NCBI GenBank assembly: GCA_030151885.1
Contig: JASLCG010000164.1
Span: 1 to 21,477, forward strand
Source: Bacteroides sp.
GTDB taxonomy: Bacteria; Bacteroidota; Bacteroidia; Bacteroidales; Bacteroidaceae
Length of the DNA stretch: 21,477 nt
Reading direction: 5' to 3'
Made by a program: the position numbers and the translations under genes. Shown piece by piece: positions 6,041-14,136 of the stretch. The notes beneath the pieces were generated by a model. That model did not search any database and had not been told where the DNA came from. It saw nothing but the letters and a program-made list of their open reading frames with translations. Position 1 is the stretch's first letter, and every line of letters begins with the position of its first letter.

Positions 6041-7755
6041 AAACCTTTAGCATGTTCAATTAAGGATACAAATATTAGTGGGATGTCCTCTTTTTTTAAT
6101 TTCATCCCGATTAAAAGCCCTAAAGGTTGTGATTTATTTATGGAAAACCACGTCGAATAAAAAGCCTTTAAATTTACAATATCGGCTTCATTTATTTCAG
6201 AAAATTTCAAATTTGTCGATGTGGATGCAGGTAAATAATTGTATTTTTTATGTGCTCTTTTATTCAATGCCGCAGCTTCCATTACCCTGTTTTCTCCTTC
6301 GGAATCAAATTCAATAACAATATCGCGTAAAACACCCTCTTTTCCAGAATCAACTAAAGCCATTAACTCCGCCTCAAAATCACGCTCTATGGTTTTCCAC
6401 AAATTAGGGATTCCACTTGGGGTTGGGTCTCCGTCACTATCTTTAATACCAACGCAAGGTATTCCGAATTTTTCAGCTAACTGAATCAACTGCAATACAG
6501 AATCACCTCCTGCTTGAATAACACAAATCCCATATTCATCTAAATCTATGTCACATTTCTGAGCAAAAAATGGAAAACTACCATACTCAGAATCTCCCTC
6601 GACAAAAATTGCACATCTGGCAAAAAAGGCTTCTTTAATGAAAGGGAAATGTAACAGCAAATGTTTTTCAAGTTGTTCTCCTAATGTCAGATTTATTCCA
6701 GATACAATTTTAGTATCGCCATTGTCTTTATAAAGTCGTATTATTTGTCTAAAATCATTCAATATAATACTCGGAGAATGTGTTGCGACAATAATTTGTC
6801 CATCAAATCTATCAATATCAAATAATTCTTTTATCAATATGCTTAAATCTGAGTCTTGATTATTGATGACTCTATTTAAGTATTTTATTAATGAGCGCTG
6901 CATGTAAGGATGTAAGTGAATTTCAGGTTCATCAAGACCTAAAACTACAGATATAGATTTACTTCCTGTTTCTTCATTCACAAAGACCCCTGTTTCTTTC
7001 CTTTGATCTGAAATCGTTTGAAGTTTATCTAATATAGAAAGTGTAACCAATAATAAGAATTGGATTCCATATCCACATTTTGAAAGAGATGAACCTTTGC
7101 CATCTTGTAATGAAAATAATTTGGGAATCAGTTGTAAGACATCTCCCTCTAAAACGGCAGATATTCCATTGTCTTTAAAAGACTTTATTCTTCTAAGTTT
7201 AGCATTTACATCTGCTAATAAACTTTCTGTAAATTCAGTATCAATTAAGTTCTCTGAGCTAACGCCTTCTTCATTTGCCAAATAATCTTTTATCATTCTG
7301 GATAAAAAACGACCAACACCACGACTACTGTCAAAATTAATTTCAGATATAGGATTCCTTAATGAATCATAGTAGATAAAATTCAAACATTTTATTAGTG
7401 AAGGAGAAATATAGGTTTCAGTTTCTAAGTGATAAAACTCCATATTTTCATCTGGAGATATTTGTCTACACAAAATGTTTATATATGTATAATCGTCCAA
7501 ATCAAATAGATCTTCGAAATGTCCGATCTCTTCAATAGCAAGTTTTATTCGAACATTAACAGTTATGGGTAATGTAGCATCAGTAAAATCATCATAAGCG
7601 AAACCTCTTCTGGTGAAAATAATATTCAACAGATTTAGGATATTTGATTTTCCTAAGTTGTTTTCTCCCACAATAAAATTACACGATTCCTCAAATGCAA
7701 TCGTTGCAGTACTCAAATTCCTATAGTTTTCGACAGAAAGTCCTTTTATCCTCAT
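6031..7755 (-). CDS. gajA: OLD-family ATPase with TOPRIM nuclease domain, GajA of a Gabija defence system
   Basis: The N-terminal ABC-type ATPase domain opens with MRIKGLSVENYRNL and Walker A GENNLGKS (residues ~30-37). Its Walker B region is LGLDEPEIHLHP, followed by the switch VATHSPSIIL. The C-terminal TOPRIM domain shows FVEGDSEYG (catalytic Glu) and GIKDSDGDPTPSG (DxD metal site). GajA is a sequence-specific DNA nicking nuclease that is held off by nucleotides and becomes active when phage replication depletes them. Length from this start is 574 residues, close to the known ~580. An in-frame ATG at 7800 was rejected because the promoter at 7778-7807 would lie after it. Class 2 OLD proteins are defined by a neighbouring UvrD-like helicase, which is present here. 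Confidence 0.9.
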   Translation of the reverse strand: MRIKGLSVENYRNLSTATIAFEESCNFIVGENNLGKSNILNLLNIIFTRRGFAYDDFTDATLPITVNVRIKLAIEEIGHFEDLFDLDDYTYINILCRQISPDENMEFYHLETETYISPSLIKCLNFIYYDSLRNPISEINFDSSRGVGRFLSRMIKDYLANEEGVSSENLIDTEFTESLLADVNAKLRRIKSFKDNGISAVLEGDVLQLIPKLFSLQDGKGSSLSKCGYGIQFLLLVTLSILDKLQTISDQRKETGVFVNEETGSKSISVVLGLDEPEIHLHPYMQRSLIKYLNRVINNQDSDLSILIKELFDIDRFDGQIIVATHSPSIILNDFRQIIRLYKDNGDTKIVSGINLTLGEQLEKHLLLHFPFIKEAFFARCAIFVEGDSEYGSFPFFAQKCDIDLDEYGICVIQAGGDSVLQLIQLAEKFGIPCVGIKDSDGDPTPSGIPNLWKTIERDFEAELMALVDSGKEGVLRDIVIEFDSEGENRVMEAAALNKRAHKKYNYLPASTSTNLKFSEINEADIVNLKAFYSTWFSINKSQPLGLLIGMKLKKEDIPLIFVSLIEHAKGLCS

Positions 7756-7777
7756 AACGTTCAAATTAAAATCTCTG

Positions 7778-7807
7778 CAAAAATACCCATAAAAAAACAC
7801 CTGACAA
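7778..7807 (-). promoter_or_regulatory. Promoter of the gajAB operon
   Basis: Read on the minus strand, TTG (7805-7807), 19 bases, then TATTTTTG (7778-7785) match the Bacteroidetes -33/-7 pattern with the standard spacing. The -7 box ends 22 bases before the gajA ATG. The -33 TTG lies inside the stem of the tra operon terminator, so the defence operon is fitted directly against it. Confidence 0.7.
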
Positions 7808-7827
7808 GCAATTTTGTCAAGTGTTTT
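7791..7827 (-). terminator. Terminator of the tra operon
   Basis: On the minus strand ACACTTGACA pairs with TGTCAGGTGT (one G-T pair) around an 8-base loop and is followed by a run of seven T. It lies about 23 bases after the traQ stop. On the plus strand it also ends in T5. Confidence 0.8.
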
Positions 7828-7849
7828 TCAATAAGTTACCTAAAGTCGC

Positions 7850-8293
7850 TTATTCCTTCTGCTCTTCTTTGTCATTCTCATTATTAAAAGCAAACGTTAG
7901 CTGTACCACCTGCCCGAAGCTGTCTTCAATATATACATCAATTTGTTGCTGGTCGGTGGAAGCCGAAGTATAGTACAGGCGGAACGTTTCGCCCGGAAGC
8001 GGGTATAAATCATTTGGAAGAAAAACAGTTCCGTCTGCCATCCGCAGCGTTCCTTTGCCATCCGGCTGAAAATACCTGATGAAATACTTCGTTTCTTCGT
8101 AATAGCCTTCCCGTTGAAGCTGAAAACGGATTTCAGCCGTTTCTCCAATCTTAATCCGTTTTTGTACAGGCATCGTTGTTACCGTGAACGGGTAAACCTG
8201 CTGAACATCCAGCTTATCATCACAAGAAAACACCAGCAGCATTGCTCCCATCAAGTACACCCCCATTAATATGTTCCTGATTATCTTTTTCAT
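7850..8293 (-). CDS. traQ: Conjugal transfer protein TraQ-like lipoprotein (DUF3872)
   Basis: This 147-residue protein starts with a basic, hydrophobic signal ending in a lipobox (LVFSC, Cys at ~24), so it is likely an outer-membrane-anchored lipoprotein. The rest is a beta-rich domain (VYPFTVTTMPVQKRIKIGETAEI, then FFIRY-like YFIRYFQPDG and FRLYYTS). This matches the DUF3872/TraQ family that ends the transfer operon of CTnDOT-like elements. It probably belongs to the outer part of the mating apparatus; the exact role is not known. It follows traO by 6 bases. traP, which lies between traO and traQ in CTnDOT, is missing. A strong terminator follows. Confidence 0.85.
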   Translation of the reverse strand: MKKIIRNILMGVYLMGAMLLVFSCDDKLDVQQVYPFTVTTMPVQKRIKIGETAEIRFQLQREGYYEETKYFIRYFQPDGKGTLRMADGTVFLPNDLYPLPGETFRLYYTSASTDQQQIDVYIEDSFGQVVQLTFAFNNENDKEEQKE

Positions 8294-8299
8294 ATCGCA

Positions 8300-8881
8300 C
8301 TAATTTATTATGAATTTAAAACCGACCCCGAACTGTGTGTGGAACTTTCCGATGGAAGAACCGAACAGCATCCGTTCACGGGCATTGATAAGGATAACCA
8401 CCCTGTCTGTCAGGTAAGTTTCCAGTTCCAGTGTAGCAGCGCCACCATAAACAAAGGCATCTTTGTTTGTGAGTGTAGAACCATCGTATAGTTCTTTATC
8501 TCCCCAGTTGCTTGTTTCGTATCCGGCAAGAGCCGACAACCCGAAGGACAGAAAGAAGGTTTTCCGGCGGTCGGAAAGGATTTTGATATAATACCCGCCT
8601 TCGCCCGTAAACTGGCTTACAGGCACGGTTACATTCTTATATTCATATTCCTTATTGAAGTATTCTGCCCCGACAACCCAACGATTTCCGTTTTTGGTAT
8701 AAGTGGCAAGCGCAGCACCGAAATAATACGCCGATTCCGGTTTACCGGGCTTCTTAAAGCCGTCCGCCATCCCGCCCGTAAGTTGGATTCCCTTTTGTCC
8801 GGGCAGGTAACGTTGTGCGTGTGCCAGGTTAAAAGTCTGGCACAAACACAACACTACTATAAAACAGATTAACTTCTTCAT
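8300..8881 (-). CDS. traO: Conjugal transfer protein TraO
   Basis: This 193-residue protein has a classical signal peptide (MKKLICFIVVLCLC, cleaved after AHA at ~23). The mature part is made of amphipathic beta strands with many aromatic ends and finishes in FGVGFKFIIN, typical of a small outer-membrane beta-barrel. It matches TraO of Bacteroidetes conjugative transposons in length, position and sequence style (YLPGQKGIQLTGG near the mature N-terminus). It is presumed to be an outer-membrane component of the mating pore. One base separates it from the traN stop, so translation is coupled. Confidence 0.9.
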   Translation of the reverse strand: MKKLICFIVVLCLCQTFNLAHAQRYLPGQKGIQLTGGMADGFKKPGKPESAYYFGAALATYTKNGNRWVVGAEYFNKEYEYKNVTVPVSQFTGEGGYYIKILSDRRKTFFLSFGLSALAGYETSNWGDKELYDGSTLTNKDAFVYGGAATLELETYLTDRVVILINARERMLFGSSIGKFHTQFGVGFKFIIN

Positions 8882-8882
8882 C

Positions 8883-9791
8883 TTATTTGATTTTAAGTTC
8901 GTTAATCACTCTGGCGTTCACAATATCCGAACTTTCGATGCGGATATTTTGGTGACGGCCACCGTTCTTTTCGACCAGCTCTACCACCAGTATTTTATCA
9001 TCCGGGATAGTGAACTTCGGTAAGGTATAGACCGTGCGAACAGTGGACTTCCCACCTATGGTAATCACTTCGTTAAAACTGCGGACAGGATAAAGCACCG
9101 ATTCCTGAATGGCGGTACGCTTTGCCACCTTCTTATCGACAACCTTAAATTTGATAAAGTCTGTATCAAACGGAACATTGGAAGAGTTCTTCACCTGTGT
9201 ATGGAAATAGAACATCCCGTTATGCACATAAATACCTTTGATTAAGAACTGTATCCCGAAACGCTTGCATCCCAAGTGACGTATCTCCCGGTCATTGTTT
9301 TTATAAATGGATTGCATTATCAGTTTCACCAGCAACGGCGATTCATTACCCAGTTCACGGAAGTAAATGTTCATCCGGGTATGGGAATAATCGGTTATGC
9401 TTTCATTCTCAAGGAAATCTTTCATTTCGATGTTCAGCATTTCCGGTTCATTGGCATATTTGGCGTTGAAGGAATAAAAACTGCCGTCCTCACAAATAAC
9501 CGAAAAGTTGGTTTCACCCGGAAAACCTTCGGTAGCAGCTTTAACACGGATAACATTTTCCGCCCCGTCCGCTTTTCCTGCGATAAGGTGAGTAGAACCC
9601 AAATCCACGTATTTGACAGTGGACGGGAAAATAATGTGTAACGTTTTGGCAAACGTTACCTGAACCCCGTAAGGCGTAACCATTTGCCCGTAAGGAAACT
9701 TTTGGGTGATACCCTGAAACAAATCGTTGCTTTGTGCTTTGACAGTTACCGCACCGATAACCAGTGCGAACATGATAAATAACTTTTTCAT
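8883..9791 (-). CDS. traN: Conjugal transfer protein TraN (DUF4138, VirB9-like role)
   Basis: This protein of 302 residues from this start has a signal peptide (MKKLFIMFALVIGAVTVKA) and a beta-rich periplasmic body. Landmarks are the TKYVDLGSTHLIA-like VKYVDLGSTHLIAGKADGAE and the C-terminal DKILVVELVEKNGGRHQNIR. TraN is thought to act with TraM in the outer-membrane-spanning channel, as VirB9 does with VirB10. An upstream ATG at 9815 would add 8 residues before the signal peptide; I prefer 9791 because a basic MKKLF start fits a signal sequence. A GC-rich hairpin module repeated before traE lies just upstream (9818-9887). Confidence 0.92.
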   Translation of the reverse strand: MKKLFIMFALVIGAVTVKAQSNDLFQGITQKFPYGQMVTPYGVQVTFAKTLHIIFPSTVKYVDLGSTHLIAGKADGAENVIRVKAATEGFPGETNFSVICEDGSFYSFNAKYANEPEMLNIEMKDFLENESITDYSHTRMNIYFRELGNESPLLVKLIMQSIYKNNDREIRHLGCKRFGIQFLIKGIYVHNGMFYFHTQVKNSSNVPFDTDFIKFKVVDKKVAKRTAIQESVLYPVRSFNEVITIGGKSTVRTVYTLPKFTIPDDKILVVELVEKNGGRHQNIRIESSDIVNARVINELKIK

Positions 9792-9817
9792 TACGAATTG
9801 ATTTTTAGTTGCCATCG

Positions 9818-9887
9818 GCGGGTGGATAGCCCGCTTCCCGGCAGATTAATAATTGAGAAATTTTTGTGGTGGGTCGCAGACCCTTTT
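9818..9887 (-). repeat. Intergenic module copy A, between traM and traN
   Basis: Read in the direction of the operon it has a GGGTC/GACCC hairpin directly after the traM stop, an AT-rich linker containing CTCAATTATTAAT, then a GC-rich hairpin GCGGG/CCCGC before traN. About 80% of the ~70 bases are repeated at 17621-17690 before traE, far more than the neighbouring coding DNA shares. Probable RNA-level element such as a processing, pausing or translation control site (inference). Confidence 0.7.
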
Positions 9888-9888
9888 A

Positions 9889-11229
9889 TTATTGCTTCGT
9901 ATAAAGCATTACTTGATAGTTTGCTTTGAGATTTACTTTTATCGTTCGGAATTTCTTTGACAAGTATTGCGACCCGCCTTGCAGAACGCCCCTTGTCAAA
10001 TCCGATACGATGGCAGCCCCCGCATTTTGATTGACGGTAAAGCTTGAGCCAAGCCCAGCCCCGATATTTGCCATACCTTCATTCAGGGCTTGCATTTCCA
10101 GCGAGGATGGAACGGATAAACCTTTCTGCCCGTCCGAATCATAGACCACCAATTCAACCGGAATGATATTGCCTTCATATTCCAATGAAGAAATATTAAT
10201 ATCCATGCGCTCACCCTGAACCCGTGCCGTTCCTGATAATAAGCTATTTTTCGGCATCCTGATATGACCCGCCTGTAACGGCTCTAACAGGCGAAGCCGG
10301 ACATTCTGCCCGTCCATCACCGACTGGTCTTCATGGATACAGGCAAGAATCGTATTTTTTCCCATTAACGACCCAGTTCCGACTGCCGTATTAAATCCAT
10401 AATTTCGGGGCTGGCTGTACGCTGCGATAAACTCCGCATCACTCATAGGCACTTGTAGTCCCGAAACGGTTTGTTCCGTTACCGCTTGTACAGGCAACGC
10501 CTGAACCTTTCCTTGTATGGATGCAGTCGGCGTTACCTGCTTTACTGCCTGTTCCTGCCCGCCATTCATATATTTGGCTGCCAGTTCGTAGGATTTTTCA
10601 AGTAGTGCCAGTTGTTCATCCGCCGTACTTTGGGTATTTTCACGTTCATACAGCCGGGATTCCAGTTCTTCAATCTTCCGTGCCAGTTCTTCTTTTTCGG
10701 GGTCTTCTTTGGGTGTTTCGTAGAAACTTCCCAACTGGCGGTTTATATCCTGATAGGCATAAGCCGAAGATTGGACATAAGAACTATTGCGGGAAGAACC
10801 GCCGTAATAACTCCGGCTGTTACTTGCTGGTTGTTCTTCCGGCAGGTCGGCGGTCAGGCTCAAGTTATCCGTAACCTTATTTTCTTCACCCAATGTAAAG
10901 CCGAAGTCCTGCAAAGAACGCATCCGGTCTTCCTGTTTCGATTTCATGGATTCCTGTTCGTAAGCCGTCTTTTTGTCGCTATATATCCCGTCTTCTTTGG
11001 GTAATGGTATATCGGCATTAAAACCGCCGATTTCGTCCGGCTTTACTTCGTCTTTTGAGGACGGGGCAAATATCAGCCACATACATCCGGCAAAAGCAAG
11101 GAACATCAACGGGAAGATGATAAGTTTCTTCCGTTTCTGTAATTCCTGCGGGGAAAGTTGCTTTTTCTCTTTCCCTTCTTTGTTGTTACTCGTTTCCTGA
11201 TTCAAATTCTGACTCTGATTCTGTTCCAT
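9889..11229 (-). CDS. traM: Conjugal transfer protein TraM (VirB10-like role)
   Basis: This 446-residue protein has a hydrophilic cytoplasmic N-terminus rich in Gln, Asn and Lys, then a single membrane segment at ~36-55 (LIIFPLMFLAFAGCMWLIFA). A long periplasmic linker includes a probable coiled coil at ~178-220. The C-terminal half is a beta domain ending in a TraM-type core (SYLSKKFRTIKVNLKANYQV-like). This is the domain plan of VirB10, which bridges the inner and outer membranes of the type IV channel. The first 44 bases overlap the end of traL. The family is CTnDOT TraM; the VirB10 role is by analogy. Confidence 0.92.
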   Translation of the reverse strand: MEQNQSQNLNQETSNNKEGKEKKQLSPQELQKRKKLIIFPLMFLAFAGCMWLIFAPSSKDEVKPDEIGGFNADIPLPKEDGIYSDKKTAYEQESMKSKQEDRMRSLQDFGFTLGEENKVTDNLSLTADLPEEQPASNSRSYYGGSSRNSSYVQSSAYAYQDINRQLGSFYETPKEDPEKEELARKIEELESRLYERENTQSTADEQLALLEKSYELAAKYMNGGQEQAVKQVTPTASIQGKVQALPVQAVTEQTVSGLQVPMSDAEFIAAYSQPRNYGFNTAVGTGSLMGKNTILACIHEDQSVMDGQNVRLRLLEPLQAGHIRMPKNSLLSGTARVQGERMDINISSLEYEGNIIPVELVVYDSDGQKGLSVPSSLEMQALNEGMANIGAGLGSSFTVNQNAGAAIVSDLTRGVLQGGSQYLSKKFRTIKVNLKANYQVMLYTKQ

Positions 11230-11494
11230 ATTTTTGTAATTGATAATGGTTTATACTGTCTTTCCGTTCTAGTTCCAAGCGTTCAATGTGTCTTATCTCC
11301 ATAAACTCTTTCTCTGCACTCTTCTTTCCTATATTATATATGGAAGAAACTGTCCAGTAAATAGATAGGATGCTTCCGCCGAGAATAAAGGTTATGATAA
11401 TGATTATCCGGGCATCTTTCGACAGGCTTCCACAAGCATAGCGCAGCTTATCGTCTATCCAGTCCCGCAGGTTCGTTAATGATTTCTTTACCAT
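11186..11494 (-). CDS. traL: Conjugal transfer protein TraL-like (DUF3989)
   Basis: This 102-residue protein has one membrane segment (~29-50, ARIIIIITFILGGSILSIYW) after a basic and acidic N-terminal region, and a charged C-terminal helix rich in Glu and Arg. It fits the DUF3989/TraL family by length and place between traK and traM. Its exact job in the mating complex is unknown. It overlaps traM by 44 bases, unusual for this operon, and follows traK by 4 bases, so expression of the three is coupled. Confidence 0.85.
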   Translation of the reverse strand: MVKKSLTNLRDWIDDKLRYACGSLSKDARIIIIITFILGGSILSIYWTVSSIYNIGKKSAEKEFMEIRHIERLELERKDSINHYQLQKYGTESESEFESGNE

Positions 11495-11498
11495 AGCC

Positions 11499-12122
11499 TT
11501 ACCGTTTTAATACCTGTAAATCTTTATTTTCCGTAATCTCGAAAGCTTCAATGGTAAATCCATGCGGGTTGTTATCACTCCTGACGGAGTTCAGCAACAG
11601 GCATCGGGTGATAAGGCTTCTTTCGGTAACACTGCTTTCCCGAATAATCATTTGCCGGGCATAGGTTGCCACCTGATAGGGATAGTGGTCGAAGTTGAAT
11701 ATTACACTGTCCACCTGTACCGACTGGTTGATGTTCCCGGAAATGATACGGTTATAGTATCCCTTTTCGGATAAGTCCTTATAATAATTGAAGGCACTTT
11801 TATCCGCCAAGTATAAGGAACGCTGTATGTTCGATTCAATGGCGTTCTTATCCGGCGACAGGGTGAAAAAGAGTTCGTGGAAACGCCGAACGTGTTCCTT
11901 TGCTTCTACGGGACGGTTCTGTGATAAGTCCTGCGAAAGTGCCAGCATAAGGGATTTACCCCCATCGAGGACATAAATCTTTTCACGCTGTTTTTCTGCA
12001 AAACTGTACGAGTTCCAAAGGGCATAACCCACAATCCCGGCACACAGGCATACAAATACAATCCCGAACAGGCGTATTTGTTTGAAACTGGTTTCTATAT
12101 TTTTTAATGACTTAAATTCCAT
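11499..12122 (-). CDS. traK: Conjugal transfer protein TraK (VirB8-like role)
   Basis: This 207-residue protein has a short cytoplasmic N-terminus (MEFKSLKNIETSFKQIRLFG), one membrane segment at ~17-36 and a periplasmic domain with LSPDKNAIESNIQRSLYLAD and a C-terminal FTIEAFEITENKDL. It matches TraK of Bacteroidetes conjugative transposons. The plan of one N-terminal membrane helix plus a ~160-residue periplasmic domain resembles VirB8, an assembly factor of the inner-membrane complex; this role is by analogy. It lies between traJ (10 bases) and traL (4 bases). Confidence 0.92.
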   Translation of the reverse strand: MEFKSLKNIETSFKQIRLFGIVFVCLCAGIVGYALWNSYSFAEKQREKIYVLDGGKSLMLALSQDLSQNRPVEAKEHVRRFHELFFTLSPDKNAIESNIQRSLYLADKSAFNYYKDLSEKGYYNRIISGNINQSVQVDSVIFNFDHYPYQVATYARQMIIRESSVTERSLITRCLLLNSVRSDNNPHGFTIEAFEITENKDLQVLKR

Positions 12123-12132
12123 TTTTTACTGT

Positions 12133-13143
12133 TTATTTTTTAATTAGTTTTCCTGAAATATTTCCGGTCGCTGCCCCGGCTGCTGCACCTGCAAGGTTTC
12201 CGCCACCACTTGCTGTTTTAGAAAGATTCCGGTTCATACCACCCAATCCGCCAGCCTGAATAATCCAGTTGGATACTGTCGGGATGGTGAAGTATCCCAC
12301 AATTCCGATAATCATAAAAATGATGTAAACCGTATTGGAACTGTCGGGTATAAAACTGGGGTCGTCCAATAACTGTAAATCACGTTCCAGCATTAAGACC
12401 TGAATCCGGGCAAGGATGGAACTGAATAAATCCGATACGGGAAGCCACAGATACACGCTTACATAGCGTGTTATCCATTGTGTTAAGGTTGATTGGAAGC
12501 CATCATAGACCGATATTGCAAAAGCAATCGGGCCAAGTATGGCTAATACAATCAAATAGAACGTCCGTATCGTGTCAATGACAAGGGCAGCAGCCTGAAA
12601 GAGTATTTCCAGCAGTTCCCTGAACCAGTCCCGGACTGCTTTCTTTATATTGTAAGAAGCCCGTTCCATATACATCCCCATCGTTGTAATCAAATCCGAT
12701 GGCGACCAGCCCAGTTCATCCAGTTGCTTGTCGAACTCTTCATCGGAAACGAGGTAAGCGGTTTCAGGATTCCGAAGCATAGCTTCATATTCCTTTTTAT
12801 CTTTCAGTTCCCGATACTTATTCATATCAAAGGTTTGCCCTTCCAGTATATTATGTGTTCCTTTCACTACCGGGGACATCACACTGTTTATCGTTCCCAG
12901 TACGATAGTCGGAAAGAACATAATGCACAACCCGATGGCGAAAGGTCGCAAAAGCGGGTACACATCTATCGGTTCGGCTCTCGATAGGGCTTGCCATACC
13001 TTTGCTGCCACATAGAATAATGCACCCAGTCCCGCCACACCTTTGGCTACCCCTGTCATATTACTGCACAGGGGCATCATATCCACATAGAGATTTTTCA
13101 AAATCTCATGCAGGTTTCCCCAATCAACGGCTAACAACGTCAT
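12133..13143 (-). CDS. traJ: Conjugal transfer protein TraJ (VirB6-like polytopic membrane protein)
   Basis: This 336-residue protein has several membrane segments: VAKGVAGLGALFYVAAKVW, FAIGLCIMFFPTIVLGTI, a pair around TFYLIVLAILGPIAFAISVY, and VYIIFMIIGIVGYFTIPTV. It ends in a Gly/Ala-rich tail (GGLGGMNRN, then GGGNLAGAAAGAATG). This is the pattern of VirB6/TrbL proteins that form the inner-membrane part of the DNA channel. It follows traI by 2 bases. Identity to the CTnDOT TraJ family is firm from position and sequence character. Confidence 0.92.
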   Translation of the reverse strand: MTLLAVDWGNLHEILKNLYVDMMPLCSNMTGVAKGVAGLGALFYVAAKVWQALSRAEPIDVYPLLRPFAIGLCIMFFPTIVLGTINSVMSPVVKGTHNILEGQTFDMNKYRELKDKKEYEAMLRNPETAYLVSDEEFDKQLDELGWSPSDLITTMGMYMERASYNIKKAVRDWFRELLEILFQAAALVIDTIRTFYLIVLAILGPIAFAISVYDGFQSTLTQWITRYVSVYLWLPVSDLFSSILARIQVLMLERDLQLLDDPSFIPDSSNTVYIIFMIIGIVGYFTIPTVSNWIIQAGGLGGMNRNLSKTASGGGNLAGAAAGAATGNISGKLIKK

Positions 13144-13145
13144 AA

Positions 13146-13775
13146 TTACCAGTATCTATCGTTAGCAGTTCCATACAAGGCTATCACACGGTCGGTATCG
13201 CTGATTTTCTTTGCCCGCAGGTAAGACACGGATATATTTTTGCGGGTATAGTAGGAAACCAAATTCCGGTAATTCAATACGGAATTATATGCTTTGTCTA
13301 TCCGTTCCATACGTTCGGCATCGGTCATTGACAGCCCGTTGATATTTACCACATTTTTAAGTTCGGTCAATACATCCGAACTTTCTTCCAGCAGTTTGGA
13401 ATACCCGAAAGCAATGGCGTTGAGTTCTTCCGGTCGGAAGTTCTTATCCGATAACATTAGCTGAAAGTTGGTAACATATATATCCGTAATCTCACCGAGC
13501 AGAAGCACGGTTTTCTGTACTTTACGGGCATCTTTCACCAAATTGTTTACCGATTTCAAGGCATCATAATATTGCTTGCCTTGGTCGTACAATTTTTTAG
13601 TTTCCTTGAAAGTATCCAGTGTATTACTGACAGTCTTTGAAGTCTGTGCAATTTCTTTGGTAGTATTGACAATACCTTGAGCTAAATTTGTCGGGTCGAT
13701 TACCGCCCATTGTGCGCTGGCATTACCTACGAACAGGCAAAGTGCCACAGCTAACATCATTATTTTTGTTTTCAT
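13146..13775 (-). CDS. traI: Conjugal transfer protein TraI (DUF4141, secreted, VirB5-like)
   Basis: This 209-residue protein has a clear signal peptide (MKTKIMMLAVALCLFVGNASA) and a mature N-terminus QWAVIDPTNLAQGIVNTTKEIAQTS-like, the hallmark of DUF4141 proteins. The body is predicted to be helical (SVNNLVKDARKVQKTVLLLG, then YSKLLEESSDVLTELKNVV). The same opening WxVxDPxNLAQxI is seen in VirB5-type pilus-tip proteins, so a periplasmic or surface role in the mating apparatus is likely. It is two bases from traJ and four from the lipoprotein gene upstream. Confidence 0.9.
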   Translation of the reverse strand: MKTKIMMLAVALCLFVGNASAQWAVIDPTNLAQGIVNTTKEIAQTSKTVSNTLDTFKETKKLYDQGKQYYDALKSVNNLVKDARKVQKTVLLLGEITDIYVTNFQLMLSDKNFRPEELNAIAFGYSKLLEESSDVLTELKNVVNINGLSMTDAERMERIDKAYNSVLNYRNLVSYYTRKNISVSYLRAKKISDTDRVIALYGTANDRYW

Positions 13776-13779
13776 CGCT

Positions 13780-14136
13780 TTAATTTTTTGATTGTTTCTT
13801 ACTTCTTACATACTCACCGCCGGAGGATAGCAGAATCCGGTCGGTTTCACTATCATAGCTTACCAGTATCGAAAATCCCGTTTCAATAAACAGGTATCCG
13901 TCCTTTTCTATGATTTGATAGGTTTCCGCACGGGTTTCGCCCCTGCGGGTTCTTCGTTGCATCGTTACTTTATAGCCATCGGCACTTTCAAAGATTGTGA
14001 ACGATGGTCGGTTCATAACGCTTTCCCAATGCCCGCACATGGCTTTCAGTCGGTCGGCGTTTGTTTCCTTACAGGAAGACAAAGCCAGCAGGACAGCACA
14101 CAGAAGCACCGGACAGATGAATCTTATTTGTTTCAT
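13780..14136 (-). CDS. DUF3876-like lipoprotein
   Basis: This 118-residue protein has a signal with a lipobox (LALSSC, Cys ~22), then a compact beta-rich domain (CGHWESVMNRPSFTIFESADGY, then YLFIETGFSILVSYD and RILLSSGGEY). The same order of features (a G-x-W start, a short strand with a glycine turn, a closing strand ahead of a basic tail) appears in its neighbour, so the two look like relatives of the DUF3876 type. It overlaps the preceding gene by 4 bases (ATGA). They stand where traH is in CTnDOT. Function unknown. Confidence 0.75.
   Translation of the reverse strand: MKQIRFICPVLLCAVLLALSSCKETNADRLKAMCGHWESVMNRPSFTIFESADGYKVTMQRRTRRGETRAETYQIIEKDGYLFIETGFSILVSYDSETDRILLSSGGEYVRSKKQSKN

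Noticed and set aside
7756..7800. Longer start for gajA at 7800
   Set aside because: It lies upstream of the expected transcription start from the 7778-7807 promoter, and MRIKG at 7755 is the usual start of OLD-type ATPases.
9792..9815. Longer start for traN at 9815
   Set aside because: It places eight polar residues before a normal signal peptide; MKKLF at 9791 is more likely.
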